Source: Acanthochlamys bracteata (taxonomy: Eukaryota; Streptophyta; Magnoliopsida; Pandanales; Velloziaceae). From it: a stretch of DNA of 64,000 bases. The position numbers were made by a program, and so were the translations under genes. The stretch covers positions 4,801,155-4,865,154 of the forward strand of contig CM034137.1 of assembly GCA_019914995.1 (NCBI GenBank), given 5' to 3'. Positions 47,055 to 58,623 of this stretch are shown here, in pieces (positions within the stretch are counted from its first letter, which is position 1; the number at the start of each line of letters is the position of its first letter). Below the pieces are notes generated by a model. That model saw only the letters and a list, made by a program, of their open reading frames with translations. It did no database searches and was not told the origin of the DNA.

Positions 47055-48275
47055 TTGCAAGCTGATGTTAAGTATTATTTTTGGGATGATCCTTACTTGT
47101 TCAAACATTGTTCTGATCAAATTATTAGGAGATGTGTTCCAGAGAGTGAGTTTCTAAGTATCCTAAAATTTTGTCATTCTTATGCATGTGGAGGACATTT
47201 TGGAGTTAAAAAAACTGCAGCAAAAGTATTACAGAGTGGATTCTTTTGCCCAACTTTGTTTAAAGATGGTTATAATTTTTGTAAATTTTGTGATAGGTGT
47301 CAAAGAATGGGAAATATTTCTTTTAGGAATCAAATGCCTCTTACTAATATTTTAGTGATTGAATTGTTTGATGTTTGGTGTATAAATTTCATGGGACCTT
47401 TTCGTATTTTTTTTGGCTATCTCTATATCTTAGTTGCAGTTGACTATGTTTCCAAATAGATTGAAGCTACAGCTTGTAGATCTAATGACCATAAGGTAGT
47501 GCTGAAATTTTTGAAAGATTTTATCTTTTCACATTTTGGTACACCTAGAGCTATAATTAGTGATGGGGGATCTCATTTTTGTAATAAGCCATTTGAATCC
47601 TTGATGAAGAAATATAATATAACTCATAAAGTGGCTACGCCTTATCACCCTCAAACTAGTGGTCAAGTAGAAGTGTCAAATAGGGAGATTAAGCATATCT
47701 TGAAAAAAACTGTACAATCGAATAGGAAAGACTGTGCTTTAAAATTTAATGATGCTTTGTGGGCTTATAGGACAGCTTACAAAACTCCTATAGGAATGTC
47801 TCCTTATCGTTTGGTCTATGGAAAAGCTTGTCACCTCCCTGTTGAGTTAGAACATAAAGCTTATTGGGCCATTAAAAAACTCAACTTTGACCTTCAAGAA
47901 GCTGGAAACGTTAAAAAATTGCAATTAAGTGAGCTAGAAGAAATTCGAAATGAGGCATATGAGAATGCTAAGATTTATAAGGATAGAACCAAAGCATTGC
48001 ATGATAAGGCATTATTAAGAAAATCATTTGAATGTGGACAAAAGGTCTTGTTATATAATTCAAAATTGAAGCTTTTTGTAGGAAATCTTAAATCTAGATG
48101 GTATGGACCCTACGAGGTTATTGAAGTTTTTCCTCATGGAGCTGTAGAAATTAGGGATTTACAATCTGGAATGCAATTCAAAGTTAATGGGTATCGTTTG
48201 AAACCATATCTAGAAACTACTTTCTATATAAATGATGAAGCAACTTTTAAGTTGTTAGATACCATTTATCTCTAG
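47055..48275 (+). pseudogene. Athila integrase
   Basis: Two frames, 47055-47459 and 47499-48275, are separated by a stop at 47457-47459. The zinc-binding HHCC module is present (HSYACGGHFGVKKTA ... FCKFCDRC). The catalytic core reads FDVWCINFMGPF, where the first Asp of the D,D-E triad is Asn. The second Asp (IISDGGSHF) and the Glu ([14 protein letters not shown]) are intact. The C-terminal GPY-like module ([21 protein letters not shown]) is complete. The copy cannot integrate DNA on its own. Confidence 0.92.
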
Positions 48276-49710
48276 AAAATGCTTCCGTCTGGCTGAAGAC
48301 GTTAAACTTAGCACTATTTGGGAGGCAACCCAAGAATTTTTAATGATTTGAATTTAGTTGCAGTTTTATTCTTGTATTATTTAGGGCAGGCTTTCCGGGA
48401 GAAGGTGTTTAGAAGGAAATAATTCTTATAGATGATAGCTACGGGAATTAAGGATGACTCAAAAATTCTGGCAGCAAGAACAACATCCAAAAGCAAATGG
48501 AACAGAGGAATGCTCAGACTGCTGGACAACAAAGAAAAAGCTATATTGTTGCTGCATGGGTGGTGACTAAAGCTGCAAATTCTATTCAAAAGCAAACATG
48601 TAGGTAGCAGGTTTATAAAGAGGAGTGAGCTCAAGAAGATACAAATCATGCAATCAGGGGAGTCTTTTTTACGACCTAAGTCTTACACTCTTTCATTTTT
48701 ACATTAATGCTTGATTATTCTATTCATTGAACATTAAGGACAATGTTGGATGTAAGCTTGGGGGAGATAGAAAGTCAAATCTTGTGCAATGATAAACATT
48801 CTAATTGATAGCCTTTCTTCCAATTTTTTTTCAATGATGAATTTGAACTCTTTTCCTAGCATAGCTTTTGAGATCATAATTAATATTGAGTTTGTTTGTC
48901 TAATGTTCTTGTCAGCTAAGTCTATTTTCTTCTTGTGAATAATGTTGTGTATAAGTGAGTTGATAAAATTCTTTTGCTATTCTAGACAGTGCAATTGAAT
49001 ACACTTTATAAAGTATTTTGATTTCATAATTCGTAACAAGTGACGATATCTATCACCATGCAATACGAGGCTTAGAGTTGATCTTAATATTTTCTTGTGT
49101 TGTATTGTTTTGTTTTCTTTTCAATTGTTAGGGATAGTTGAGAGACAGAGCTGTCAAAGAGTCATCCAAAAGTACAAGAGTAAAGAAAGAGAAAAAAAAA
49201 AAAAAGCTCGAGTATACCTTGTAAAATGTAAGGGTAAAGAAAGAGCAATTTAATAAAAATAAAAGAGCCGTAAAATTGGGCCAATGCTTGAGTATACCTT
49301 GTTTTTTTCTTAAAAATACTTTTGACTTCTTTGTGTTTTGACTATTTCCTAAGTTTGATTGCATTCATTACAACCTTTGAAATAACTTTGTGACTCTCTA
49401 ACAATTGTATGAGTAGTGGGGAGATGATTTCTTATCGAACTTATGGACTTTGAACTCTAAACTTTCTTCTAGTATGTTGCACGTGTTCTTTGAATGCGAG
49501 GATTGAGTTGATTTGCTTGTCGTACAACGCATTTGTAGGAGTTTGTAGATGGTGTTGACTTGAGCATTAGGCTTAGAATATTCTTTATAATTTATGATTG
49601 ATTAAGCTTTGCGTAAAAATGAGTTCTATGAGAATAATTTGTGGAAGTTTGGTATGCATTTTAATTATTTTGCTCCAGCACTAGCAAAAGTTTAAGTTTG
49701 GGGGTATTAA
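48276..49710 (+). other. Athila 3' internal non-coding region with two G-rich polypurine tracts
   Basis: No env-like reading frame. AAGCTTGGGGGAGATAG at about 48752-48768 and AAGTTTGGGGGTATTAA just before the 3' LTR are both polypurine tracts. The short direct repeat CTTGAGTATACCTTGT occurs at 49209 and 49288. Confidence 0.65.
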
Positions 49711-50941
49711 TGATAAAGATATAATTATATGCTTTATAATAATATTTTGGTCATGATTATATATTGATTTATTTGTTAATGAGCTAAAATTTTCTTACAT
49801 TTTGTGGATGTTAGATAATGAAGACAAGTTGGACAAATGTAGAAGAGCAATAAATTTGAAATAAACCAATAGTTAAAAGAGTGAATGGGCCCACTAAATT
49901 CATTTAGCCCAATTTAAAAGAAAGAGGAGGCTGCCCTAGGAGAATCTTTTCCCACGTGAAGAAGAAAAAAAAATTTTTTCTTCCTGGCGGCTGCAGACAG
50001 CAAGAGGGAGAGGAAGAAACCAGAGATTAAAACCAGAGGAAGAAACAGGGAGGAAATTAAAGGCCGAGGAGGGGGAGAGTTTGACGACCGACAAAGCAAC
50101 ACCAACCAGATTTGATTTTCTTCTTTTTCATATTTACCTCAATGAATTTTATTGCTTGTATTATTTCTATGGGAGCTAAACATTTTGAATGGAATTTTGG
50201 ATGAAACCTTAATGAAATTGTTTGGATTCTTAAATATTATTGTGATTAATAATTGTTGAATATTGTGTGAGTTGTTAATCTTTGTATTAATTAAAATTTT
50301 AATTTTGAATTTAAATGCGTGATCAATATTGAGTTTGAAATTTGAATTATTTGTCTAATTATGTTTGCGAGGACCAATCGAAACATAATAAAAGAGCTTA
50401 GGATTAATAACTGTGATTAGTGTTTTCTGGACCAAAGAGAACATGAATGCATGATTTCTAATTTCGCAATTTTTAATGCATCTCTTGTTTAATTCTGTAC
50501 TGGACCAAAGTTAGAATAAATAAGAGATAGGTGATTCTAAACTGGACCAAAGTTAGGATCATAATTGAAATCTGACCTAAGGACTGGACCAAAGTATTAG
50601 GTACGAAATCTTCACATTAGTCAATAATAAAACTCACACTTGATTAAGGATTCAAACAATAGACACTAGTGGTGGATTCTAAAATTTCAGTTATCTTATC
50701 TCCTCTGTTTCTAAAAATTTTATTTTTTTTATTATTATTATTTGATTTTTATACATATTTGTAGTTTAATTAAAAATCTCCATCCTATTACATATTTTAT
50801 GAGATTAGTTTTGAGTTAGAGTTAGTATCAGTCCCTGTGGATCGAACCTGTTATTTGCTATACGGTAGTCGACAACCGTGCACTTGCGGGATAAATTAGG
50901 ATAGAATCTCTAAGTTTTCTTAGGTGATTTTAGCCACACCA
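49711..50941 (+). repeat. 3' LTR of the Athila element
   Basis: 1231 bp. Starts TGATAAAGATATAAT, ends GCCACACCA, followed by TAATA. Near-identical to 41630-42851. Confidence 0.93.
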
Positions 50942-50949
50942 TAATACAG

Positions 50950-52250
50950 CCCCCCTTAAAAAAAATTCGTCCTCGAATTTGACATACATAAAAGACATGA
51001 CTCATTTAGGAAGTAAATAATCAAGGATACTTATATTTCATTTCGTCCTCCAATTTCCATTTCGTTCTCTACGCAAGTGGTTCCATTTCCGTAGCCGACG
51101 AATATGACGATCCAAAATAGCCTCTGGGCATTCATCATATGCGAGATCCTCACAAACTTTTCCAACGATAGGTTTGATCACATGCAATGGATAACGTAAA
51201 CACTTTCAAAGCATCGAGACATGAAATACAGGGTGGAAACATGACAAGCTTGGTGGTAATGCAAGTTTGTACGCAACTTCGCCTATACGTTTCAGTATCC
51301 TAAAAGGGCCAACAAATCTTGTACTAAGCTTCCTATTCCCAAAACGCAATATGCCTTTCATAGAAAAAACCTGTAGAAACACCTTATCTCCAATGGAAAA
51401 GGACACTGCGCGTCGTTTAGGATCAGCATAAGCTTTTTGCCTACTTTGAGCTGCGGCCATCCTTTCCCCAACTAGCTTAATTTTCTCAGTAGTGTCGCGA
51501 ATAATGTCAAGAGAGAGTTCATCGGCCTCCTTAGTCTCAAACCAACAGACATGCGATAGACATTTTCTTCATAAAAGGCCTCAAAAGGTGCCATTTGAAT
51601 GCTAGCCAGATAACTATTATTATAAGCAAAACTTCACCAAAAATATGTGTTGATCCCAAGCCTGCCCTAATTCAAGCACACAAGAACGCAACATATCCTC
51701 CAAGGTCTATATAGTACGTTCAGTTTAACCATCTGTTTGAAGGTGACATACTGTACTATAAGTCAATTGAGTACCAAAGATTTGCTGAATCTTATTCCAG
51801 AAGCGAGAAGTAAACTGTGTTCCACGATCAGAAATGATCGTTAAGGGAATCCTATAGAGTTTTACGATTTCCCGCACGTACAACTATGCATACCGAGCCG
51901 CATTATACAATGTGCACTCTTGGTTAGATGGTACACAATTATCAAGATATAGTCATAACTCTGAAGTTTACGAGGTAAATCTGTCAAGAAATTCATACAG
52001 ATATGATCTCACTTTCACTCGAGAATAGACAATGATTGAAGTAAACCTCCAGATTTTCGGTGCGCTGCCTTTACAGATTGCCAAGTTAGATATCGGGAGA
52101 CGAAATCAGCAACGTCCTATTTTCATACCTTCCCACCAATATAGCTGCCGCAAATCCCTGTACATCTTTGTAGCACCAGAGTGTTTCGAGTATGCCACAG
52201 CCAAATCTTTCTTTGCTTGCCTTCAAATGAGTGGTGAATATAATTTACTT
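50950..52250 (-). pseudogene. Del/Tekay-type Ty3/gypsy integrase remnant
   Basis: Read on the minus strand: an integrase zinc region (ATKMYRDLRQLYWWEGMKIG at about 52120-52175), a catalytic core remnant (TIISDRGTQFTSRFW at about 51800-51840 with stops), AFYEENVYRMSVG at about 51530-51580, and an open frame at 51206-51460. That frame carries the chromovirus tail YADPKRRAVSFSIGDKVFL, RFVGPFRILKRIGEVAYKLA and LPPSLSCFHPVFHVSML. The frame continues with EAILDRHIRRLRKWN and ends FEDEFF near 50970, followed by the polypurine tract and the LTR. Multiple stops and shifts make it dead. Family assignment rests on these blocks. Confidence 0.85.
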
Positions 52251-52259
52251 TTTTTCGGA

Positions 52260-53650
52260 CCGAAGTCACCAAAAATATAGTATAACCTCTTTCTTTTAGT
52301 ATTACAACCAATTATCTTCTTGATAAGAATATCTTGAAAAAGACAAAATTAAAGATACATTAGTACACAACAATTCAACTGTTCGCTAGCTTGCCTCACT
52401 GATATCAATTTACTAGGAAGAGATGTAACAAATAAAGGGTTTGATAATGAGAGAGACGGTGTGTCCACAGTTCCAGCCCTTGTGACTGGATAGATGACTC
52501 CACTTGTATCTGCAATAGACGCTTGTCTTGGTATAGTGGTATTGTTGACATCACTGAGTCATATGTCATGTGATCAATTGCCCCTTAATAAATTATCCAT
52601 TCCTGGCATTTTTTGTAAGAAGAGTTGGATAAAACATTATTACAGTTACTAGAGTTGCTTGTGGTAGAGGCATTATTCTGTTGCATGATACTTGACTGAT
52701 CAGCATATGACATAAAAGATAGTTGATGTTATAAATTTACCACTATTGGCAACAACATCACGTTGTTTTTTTATCTTTATTAAATTCGTTCAACTAATCT
52801 GAATGTCCATGTAATATGAAACACGTATCACTAGTATGTTTCGGCTTCCCACAATGTGTGCATCCTTCTTCTGACTGTGCCTTTGTTTTTTATGATGCAT
52901 TTGGCTTTATTGTATTTGGCACAATCTTGATCATATTATTTGTAGGCACTATCTGAGGTGTAGATGATTTGGTTCCACCCATAGAAACAATAATGGCGAC
53001 AGCTGGAATGTTAGTTCCTACCAACATAATAGCCTATTTTGAATCTTCCCTCCTAACATGTGCATACGTCTCCTCCACAGTCAAAAATGGTCGAATTTGA
53101 AGCACGTCACTTCGTACTTTGTCAGCACGATTGTCCAATCCATCCAAAAAGATATAGACTCTATCTTCTTATATAATAACGTTGTACTTTTGTATATATA
53201 TCTCACACTCCTTTGGATTCAGACGGTAAAAATCTTATAGAGTATTGTAGTAATTTTCAATACATACTCCGGTCTGTCTAGTTCTGCTCATTTGTTTTTA
53301 AGATCGTAAACTTGAGAGATATCGATGCCATCACAGTAGGTTGTAGAAGTAGCATTGCATAACGTCTTTGCTATAGGCAAAGGAATGAAATTACTTATTA
53401 GAGTAAGATCCATCAAGTTGATTAACCACCACTTCACAGTTGAATTTTTAGTACTTCATCTCCTAAAAATCAGATCGGTAGATGGAGGCTATGAGAGCTC
53501 TCCATTAATGTATACCAATTTATCTTTAAAAAATATATACATATCGACGACTTGAATACATATAAAGCATAATTCATACCATCTAGCTGATATATCCTGC
53601 AGACATGTCCAAATTTGTATTCGAATTTTGAGTCGGTGTTTGAGTCAATA
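52260..53650 (-). pseudogene. Ty1/copia gag and protease remnant
   Basis: Read on the minus strand from about 53650: MAHVLTQTPTQNSNTNLDMS, LVYINGELS, KWWLINLMDLTLISNFI and ISQVYDLKNK (capsid). Then IFLDGLDNRADKVRSDVLQI-like sequence (about 53075-53150) and AHVRRED-like remnants, a CCHC knuckle (CTHCGKPKHTSDTCFILHG at about 52810-52865), a protease piece (SDVNNTTIPRQASIADTSGV at about 52500-52560), LPSKLISVRQASEQLN and GTKRKRLYYIF at about 52270-52300. It stops abruptly at gypsy integrase sequence on the same strand. Broken by several stops and shifts. Confidence 0.82.
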
Positions 53651-54840
53651 CATGTGCCATCTGGCTGTTAAGTTTTCCAAAATAGAAGTTATACTGATTT
53701 GTGGATTTGTCGACTCAATTTGTTGACTGGCCACCTTCCTCTTGCTTTTTATTTCGTTTTTATTTTATTTTTTTTTCAAGTTCTTGTGTTGCCGGAGCGT
53801 GAGAGAATAGAGAAAAAGGAAGCTCTCGTCGGATTGCCGGTAGAGAAGTCCGGCGTTTCGCCTTAGCAGTCTGATAAAAAAATTTGCAATGCCTCGGTAA
53901 GAGAAGTCACGCCGAAGGTCGGAGGACGATGGGGTGCTGCGTTCCGGCGATGAAATTTGCAACGGCGAGGGTTCCTGCGTTGAAATCACACGCGAGTTGC
54001 GAGCAGGTGTGTTCAAGAGCGGGCGGCGAGGGTTCCTGCGATGAAATCACACGCGGGTGGCGAGCAAGGCGACGTGAAGGTGCGTTCAGTAGCGGGCGAC
54101 GAGGATTCCGGCGATGATGCGAGCAGTTTGGCTGCGGTGTTGCGGCGAGAGGGATGCGCCGGTGATCTCGGCCAAACGGTAGTGAATCAACTACAATGTT
54201 AGGCAGTGACTCAAGGCTAGAAAAAATGTGGTGGCGTCGGGGGTGAGTCGATGGTGTTCTAGCAACTCTGGATTGCGATCGGAGTCGAGATCGTCTATCG
54301 GAGGTCCCTTCCTGTTTTTTCTTTTCTCGCCGGCGGTAATTGTTAGATCTGTTCTAGTCTGGTAGAAATCATCGGAGTCCGATCTGGTCTGGGGGAGGTC
54401 GTCGGAATCTGTCGGTTGGGATATTACGTACACGTTGGTTGGAGAACGGCAAAATTGTTAGGATTTTACTGCTCTCAATACCATGAACAGTAAATATATT
54501 TTCATATAATATTTTCAGAATACGTAATAAGTGTACATATGTATTGGACACACAAGAATATTATTCACAATTCAACTTGCACTAAAAATCTGGAAAGGTC
54601 ATCCCGGAATTATGTTCGTCTTCCGTCGTTAGCGGATGAATAGGCACGAAGGTACCGTATGCGATAGAAACAGTGCATATTATGTAAAGTATAAAGGCAT
54701 ATTTTGAAAATGTACTGGCGCCAACATAAAATAGTGAGGTAAGGAAGATCTTTTACCTTTTGTTCTGGGTTATTTGATTGATTCAGCACGAGTGTTTGTT
54801 CTGTTTCTAGAATTTGTGCAAGTTCAGCACGTACGAAGAC
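53651..54840. other. GC-richer segment without a recognised gene
   Basis: 53765-54440 is GC-richer, with open frames on both strands (e.g. 53765-54016 minus, 53884-54117 plus) and internal word repetition (GCGAGGGTTCCTGCG at 53967 and 54026; CACACGCGAGT / CACACGCGGGT). No known domain. It may be the 5' leader or LTR of the copia remnant. Not called as a gene. Confidence 0.35.
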
Positions 54841-56179
54841 GATTCCTTTAGGCTGTGTTTGGTTGACGGATAGATAAAGAAGATGGAGGGAAGAGGAATT
54901 AATTCTCTTTGGTTGTGTGTTTGGTTTAATACTTACAGTTTAGGAGAGAAAGATAATGAGAGAGAAAAGGGAAAAAAATTGCACACACAGCAGCGTGATT
55001 TGTAAACCGATTTTCTCATTTCTATCTTTTTTATTACTTCCTCTCTCTGATCCGTTCCCACACCCAGCAACGTGATTGTTCCTTCCGGCGCGTCTGATTT
55101 CTCGCTCAGGCGTGTCTGACTTCTCGTGTCTTTTCTTCCTGCGGCGTCGTGCAAACTTGCTCGATCTTCCGAATTTAGATTTTTTGCCGATCGGATTGCA
55201 CTACATTTGGTACGTATTTATTTATTTTGAGTGATTTGTTCTTGGATTTTAGTTGAAAAATATGTTACATTGCTGCGATTTGCTTAGATTTTGTCATTTG
55301 CACATTTTTTATTTTGAATTTATAAAATTGGCTCTCCATTCTCCATCAGTTAGCATTTTTGTCCATATTTGTTGGTATTTTTTTGTAATTTTTGTGATTC
55401 GTTTATTTCTACAGATTTGAGCAATTTTTCTGTTATTTTTGTTGAATTTTCTTTAATATTGGCTCTGTTCTATATTTTTTCTTGAATTTGTTTGTATGAG
55501 ATCACTCACCTGCATGCATTTATGGTATGATGAGTTCATGTGGTTGAATGAATAATAATGAGTGAGTATGGGAAAAGCAATGAGGTAGCTTGATGGATTG
55601 TCCATAAAATTCTCACTGCAACTACATTGCAGCTTACTTACTACTCATAAGTAGCAGCTCATCGCATTGCATCCATTTTCATTTATTACTTCGATAGAGA
55701 GACCTTTTATGTTATCATATAATCAGAATAATTTTTGGTATATTCATTCAAATGAACATGTCTGAAACTTGTGAGCATGCAAATAAAAGTAGAAGAGTTG
55801 TACTTCAAAGTACAAAGAAGTATATCTAACTTATTAAACATTTAAACTTTGAAAAAAATTTATCTGCTGTTTAAGTAGTAGTTGTATGCATTCGTGTTCT
55901 TCCAAAGAAGTCAAATCTAAGAGAATGAACATAATAATAAATAATGTAATTCTTTATGCCTAGCAAACACTATTTTACACATGCATAAAGTAGTCTTTTG
56001 CTATTTTTTTATACTACTTTTTACATTTCTTTGTTCTTGAAAATCAATAAAAACTGAAGACTTTTTTACAGTCAAAACTCAAGTAGGTATAAATTTTATT
56101 ACATTACAAACACCCTAACTTATGCCTATGATCTGCTTACCTTCTTTAAAAGAAAATTTTCTCACATCAAAATTTTTTT

Positions 56180-56910
56180 CCTGCTGTAGGATATGTAGTA
56201 GTAGTTGTTGTTATAGTAGTTGTTGTGTTTGTTGATCCTGCTGGAGGAAGAATTGTTTTGTGACATGTTTTTTTTTGAAAAAGTTGTTCATTTGGATTCT
56301 GCAGACCCTGCCGTAGGAAGAACTTTTTCTTGGCATGTTTCTTTGTTCATTAGACCTTGCAGTAGGAAAACTCCACCCCACAAAAAAACACTCAAGTGCA
56401 TACTGTCTGTAGACCCTGCTGTAGAAAGAATTGTTTTGTGACATATTTTTTTTGAAGAAGTTGTTCATTTGGGTTCTACAGATCCTGCTGTAGGAACCCC
56501 CCCCCCACAACACAAAAATAATATATGTCTGTACTGAGGCATGTTGTTTTAATTTTTTGTTGAAAAAGTTGTTCATTCAGATACATATTATACAAGTGTT
56601 TAAGAATTTTTTTGAACAGCCTGAATGAACCCTGCTATAGAAAATGCTGTCTGAATGAACCCTGCTATAGAAAATGTTGTCTGAATGAACCCTACTGTAG
56701 GAAACTCTCGTCCCCCCCTCCGCCTCTACTGTAGGAACCTTCCAACTCTCTGCTGTAGCAAATCCCACCCCCCTGCTGTAGGAAAACTCAACTACCACCC
56801 CCCTCTCTGTTGTAGGAAAACTCAACCTTCCCACTCCTTTTCTGCTGTAGGAACTTGTCCCCCCTTCCCCCTCTGCTGTAGGAACCTCCCAACTCTCTAC
56901 TATAGGAAAT
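56180..56910 (+). repeat. Array of about 16 degenerate CCTGCTGTAGGAA motifs
   Basis: Copies at about 56182, 56237, 56308, 56356, 56414, 56484, 56632, 56660, 56688, 56724, 56751, 56776, 56809, 56841, 56873 and 56896, at irregular 25-150-bp spacing. C/T-rich linkers (CCCCCCTCC) join the right half. The long minus-strand frames here (repeated SYSR/FYSRVHS) are by-products of the array. Confidence 0.75.
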
Positions 56911-56933
56911 CCCCTCAACTCAATCCTCCCCCC

Positions 56934-57743
56934 TTTTGGGTTAAGAGTGAATAAATTATTCCCACATTGAATAAAAATGGATAAGAAGGGAGTTAATATA
57001 TTAAAAAGTTTCATAACCTATTGGATTAAGCTTTTGGATTGGATTGGACTTTTTAGTATATGAATCGGACCCTTTGGATGTCTTATCTTGGTTAACTCCT
57101 TTGGTGTTGTATATTCCCAACAGTGATATCAGAGCCGATGGTTTGGCAGGGAGTCCGATGTACGTAGTAGCTCTCATTGACAGTGGGTGAGCATGTTAAG
57201 AGAATTGTGACTCATATAGGGCTTCCGTAAGATGTGAGCGAAAATTCGGAGCAAGTTGGGCTCTGATGGCTGTCTCTTTGTTACGCATACGGTGCGCAGG
57301 TGAGGCAACCGGCGCATGTTATAGCTCTAACTAGTAGTGCGATGAGTAGGTTAAGAGCGGTGTGACTCACATGGGCTTCCGCAATGTGTGAATAAGAATT
57401 CGGAGCAAATTGTGCTCTGATGGATAGCTCTTGATGTGCGGTAACGGTGCTCGAGGCCAAGTGACTGAAAATCTGAGCGATCGACGTACTTGGTGTGCGA
57501 TAAGATGATTGGATGAGAAGAAAATATGGATGACTCACTCTTGAGGGGGAATTTGTTGGGTTAAGAGTGAGTAAATTATTTCCACATTGAATAAAGATAG
57601 GACAAGAATAGGGTTAATATATTAGAGAGTTTCATAACCTACTGGATTAAGCTTTTGGGTTGGATTGGACTTTTTAGTATATGGATCGGACCCTTCGGAT
57701 GTCTTATCTTGGTTAACTCTTCCGGTGTTGTATATTCCCAACA
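56934..57743 (+). mobile_element. TRIM (terminal-repeat retrotransposon in miniature)
   Basis: LTRs of about 190 bp (56934-57122 and 57554-57743) start TGTTGGGTTAAGAGTGA (left copy worn at its start) and end TATATTCCCAACA. The left LTR is followed by TGATATCAGAGCC and the right by TGGTATCAGAGCC, the initiator tRNA-Met primer-binding site. A polypurine tract (CTTGAGGGGGAATT) precedes the right LTR. The internal part is about 430 bp and non-coding. Confidence 0.88.
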
Positions 57744-58480
57744 GTGGTATCAGAGCCCGGTGGGGTGAAGCCACCCGGCGTGTTGTTGAGGGGAAGATTG
57801 TTGGGCCTCCAAATTATGCTAGGCTCCGGTTAGTAACGCGTAGGGCTTGGTGGGCCCGAGTGAAAGACGGAGTTAAGATCATTATTGCAATTTCCAGTAG
57901 AAGAACATAAGGAATTTTTGTTGTCGATGATGTCACTTGATTAATCATGTTGATATTGTATTTCTAGTAACTAGTGTTAGTAGCTTGTTCGGGTGTAGTG
58001 AAAATTTTATTCTAGTTGATGTCATATTGATGTAGTATTATCTGATGTTATATTATATATTGTTGATATTTGTAGTATTTATGTAATATTGCATCATATT
58101 ATTGTATCATGTGTTATTGGTGTTTATATTATGTTGATGATATCACTTGCAACTATAAGACTGTGGTTTGTAGCTTGTTCTTGTTAATGATATTGAAGTA
58201 AATTTGAAAATATTTTTGTATTGATTGTCTTTAATTTTTTATAACAGTGGATGTCGAGAAAAAATATTTTTTAGTATTTGCGCAAAATAAAAAGTAATGT
58301 TTAATATTTTCATCTAAAAAATAAACAAAATTATGCATTTTTTTTCAATTATTATAAAGAAATATATATATAAAGGTATTTTTATTTTTTTTAATCCTTC
58401 TACTTTTTTCTCTTTATTAATTTATCGAAATATCATCACAATTTTTTTTTTTTCTATCTCTTTTTTTCTTTCTACTTTTT
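57744..58480. other. Second TRIM internal fragment and AT-rich spacer
   Basis: 57744-57910 begins with a complete TGGTATCAGAGCC site and ends without a third LTR (TTGTTGAGGGGAAGATTGTTGGG at 57783 resembles a polypurine tract and LTR start). The rest is AT-rich with TTGATATTGTA/GATGATATCAC words and no gene. Confidence 0.5.
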
Positions 58481-58623
58481 TATAAACCCTTTATCCAAAC
58501 ACACCGCTAGAGATGACACCTTTCAATGCCACGCTTCTTTTTTGTTCGTATTGGTGTGTGATAGGATAAGAATAGATACCCACTCACTTTTTGTTTATAT
58601 TGATTTATTTGATTGAACTATAG

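Larger units (their letters stand above)
41630..50941 (+). mobile_element. Athila-type Ty3/gypsy retrotransposon, near full length, coding region decayed
   Basis: LTRs are at 41630-42851 and 49711-50941, with TG...CA ends and a 5-bp TAATA duplication. The primer-binding site TGGCGCTGTTGCCGGGGA (42858-42875) differs by one base from the tRNA-Asp complement. A polypurine tract (AAGTTTGGGGGTATTAA, about 49694-49710) precedes the 3' LTR. Internal order is gag, protease, reverse transcriptase, RNase H, integrase. No env-like frame is seen in the 1.4 kb after integrase. Length is about 9.3 kb. Confidence 0.93.
54848..58517. mobile_element. Possible DNA transposon with GTGTGTTTGG termini, nested repeats inside
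   Basis: TTAGGCTGTGTTTGG (54848) or GGTTGTGTGTTTGG (about 54912) on the left and CCAAACACACCGC (about 58494-58506) on the right form a short imperfect inverted pair. The interior contains the CTGCTGTAGGAA array and a TRIM. No transposase or target duplication was found, so the unit is speculative. Confidence 0.3.

Noticed and set aside
48276..49710. Env-like gene expected in some Athila elements
   Set aside because: No open frame or membrane-protein pattern in this interval.
53765..54433. GC-rich frames on both strands
   Set aside because: No domain, conflicting frames on opposite strands and internal word repeats; not enough to call a gene.
56211..57014. Minus-strand repetitive protein frames (SYSR/FYSRVHS)
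   Set aside because: Produced by the CTGCTGTAGGAA array; runs into the TRIM LTR; no gene signals.
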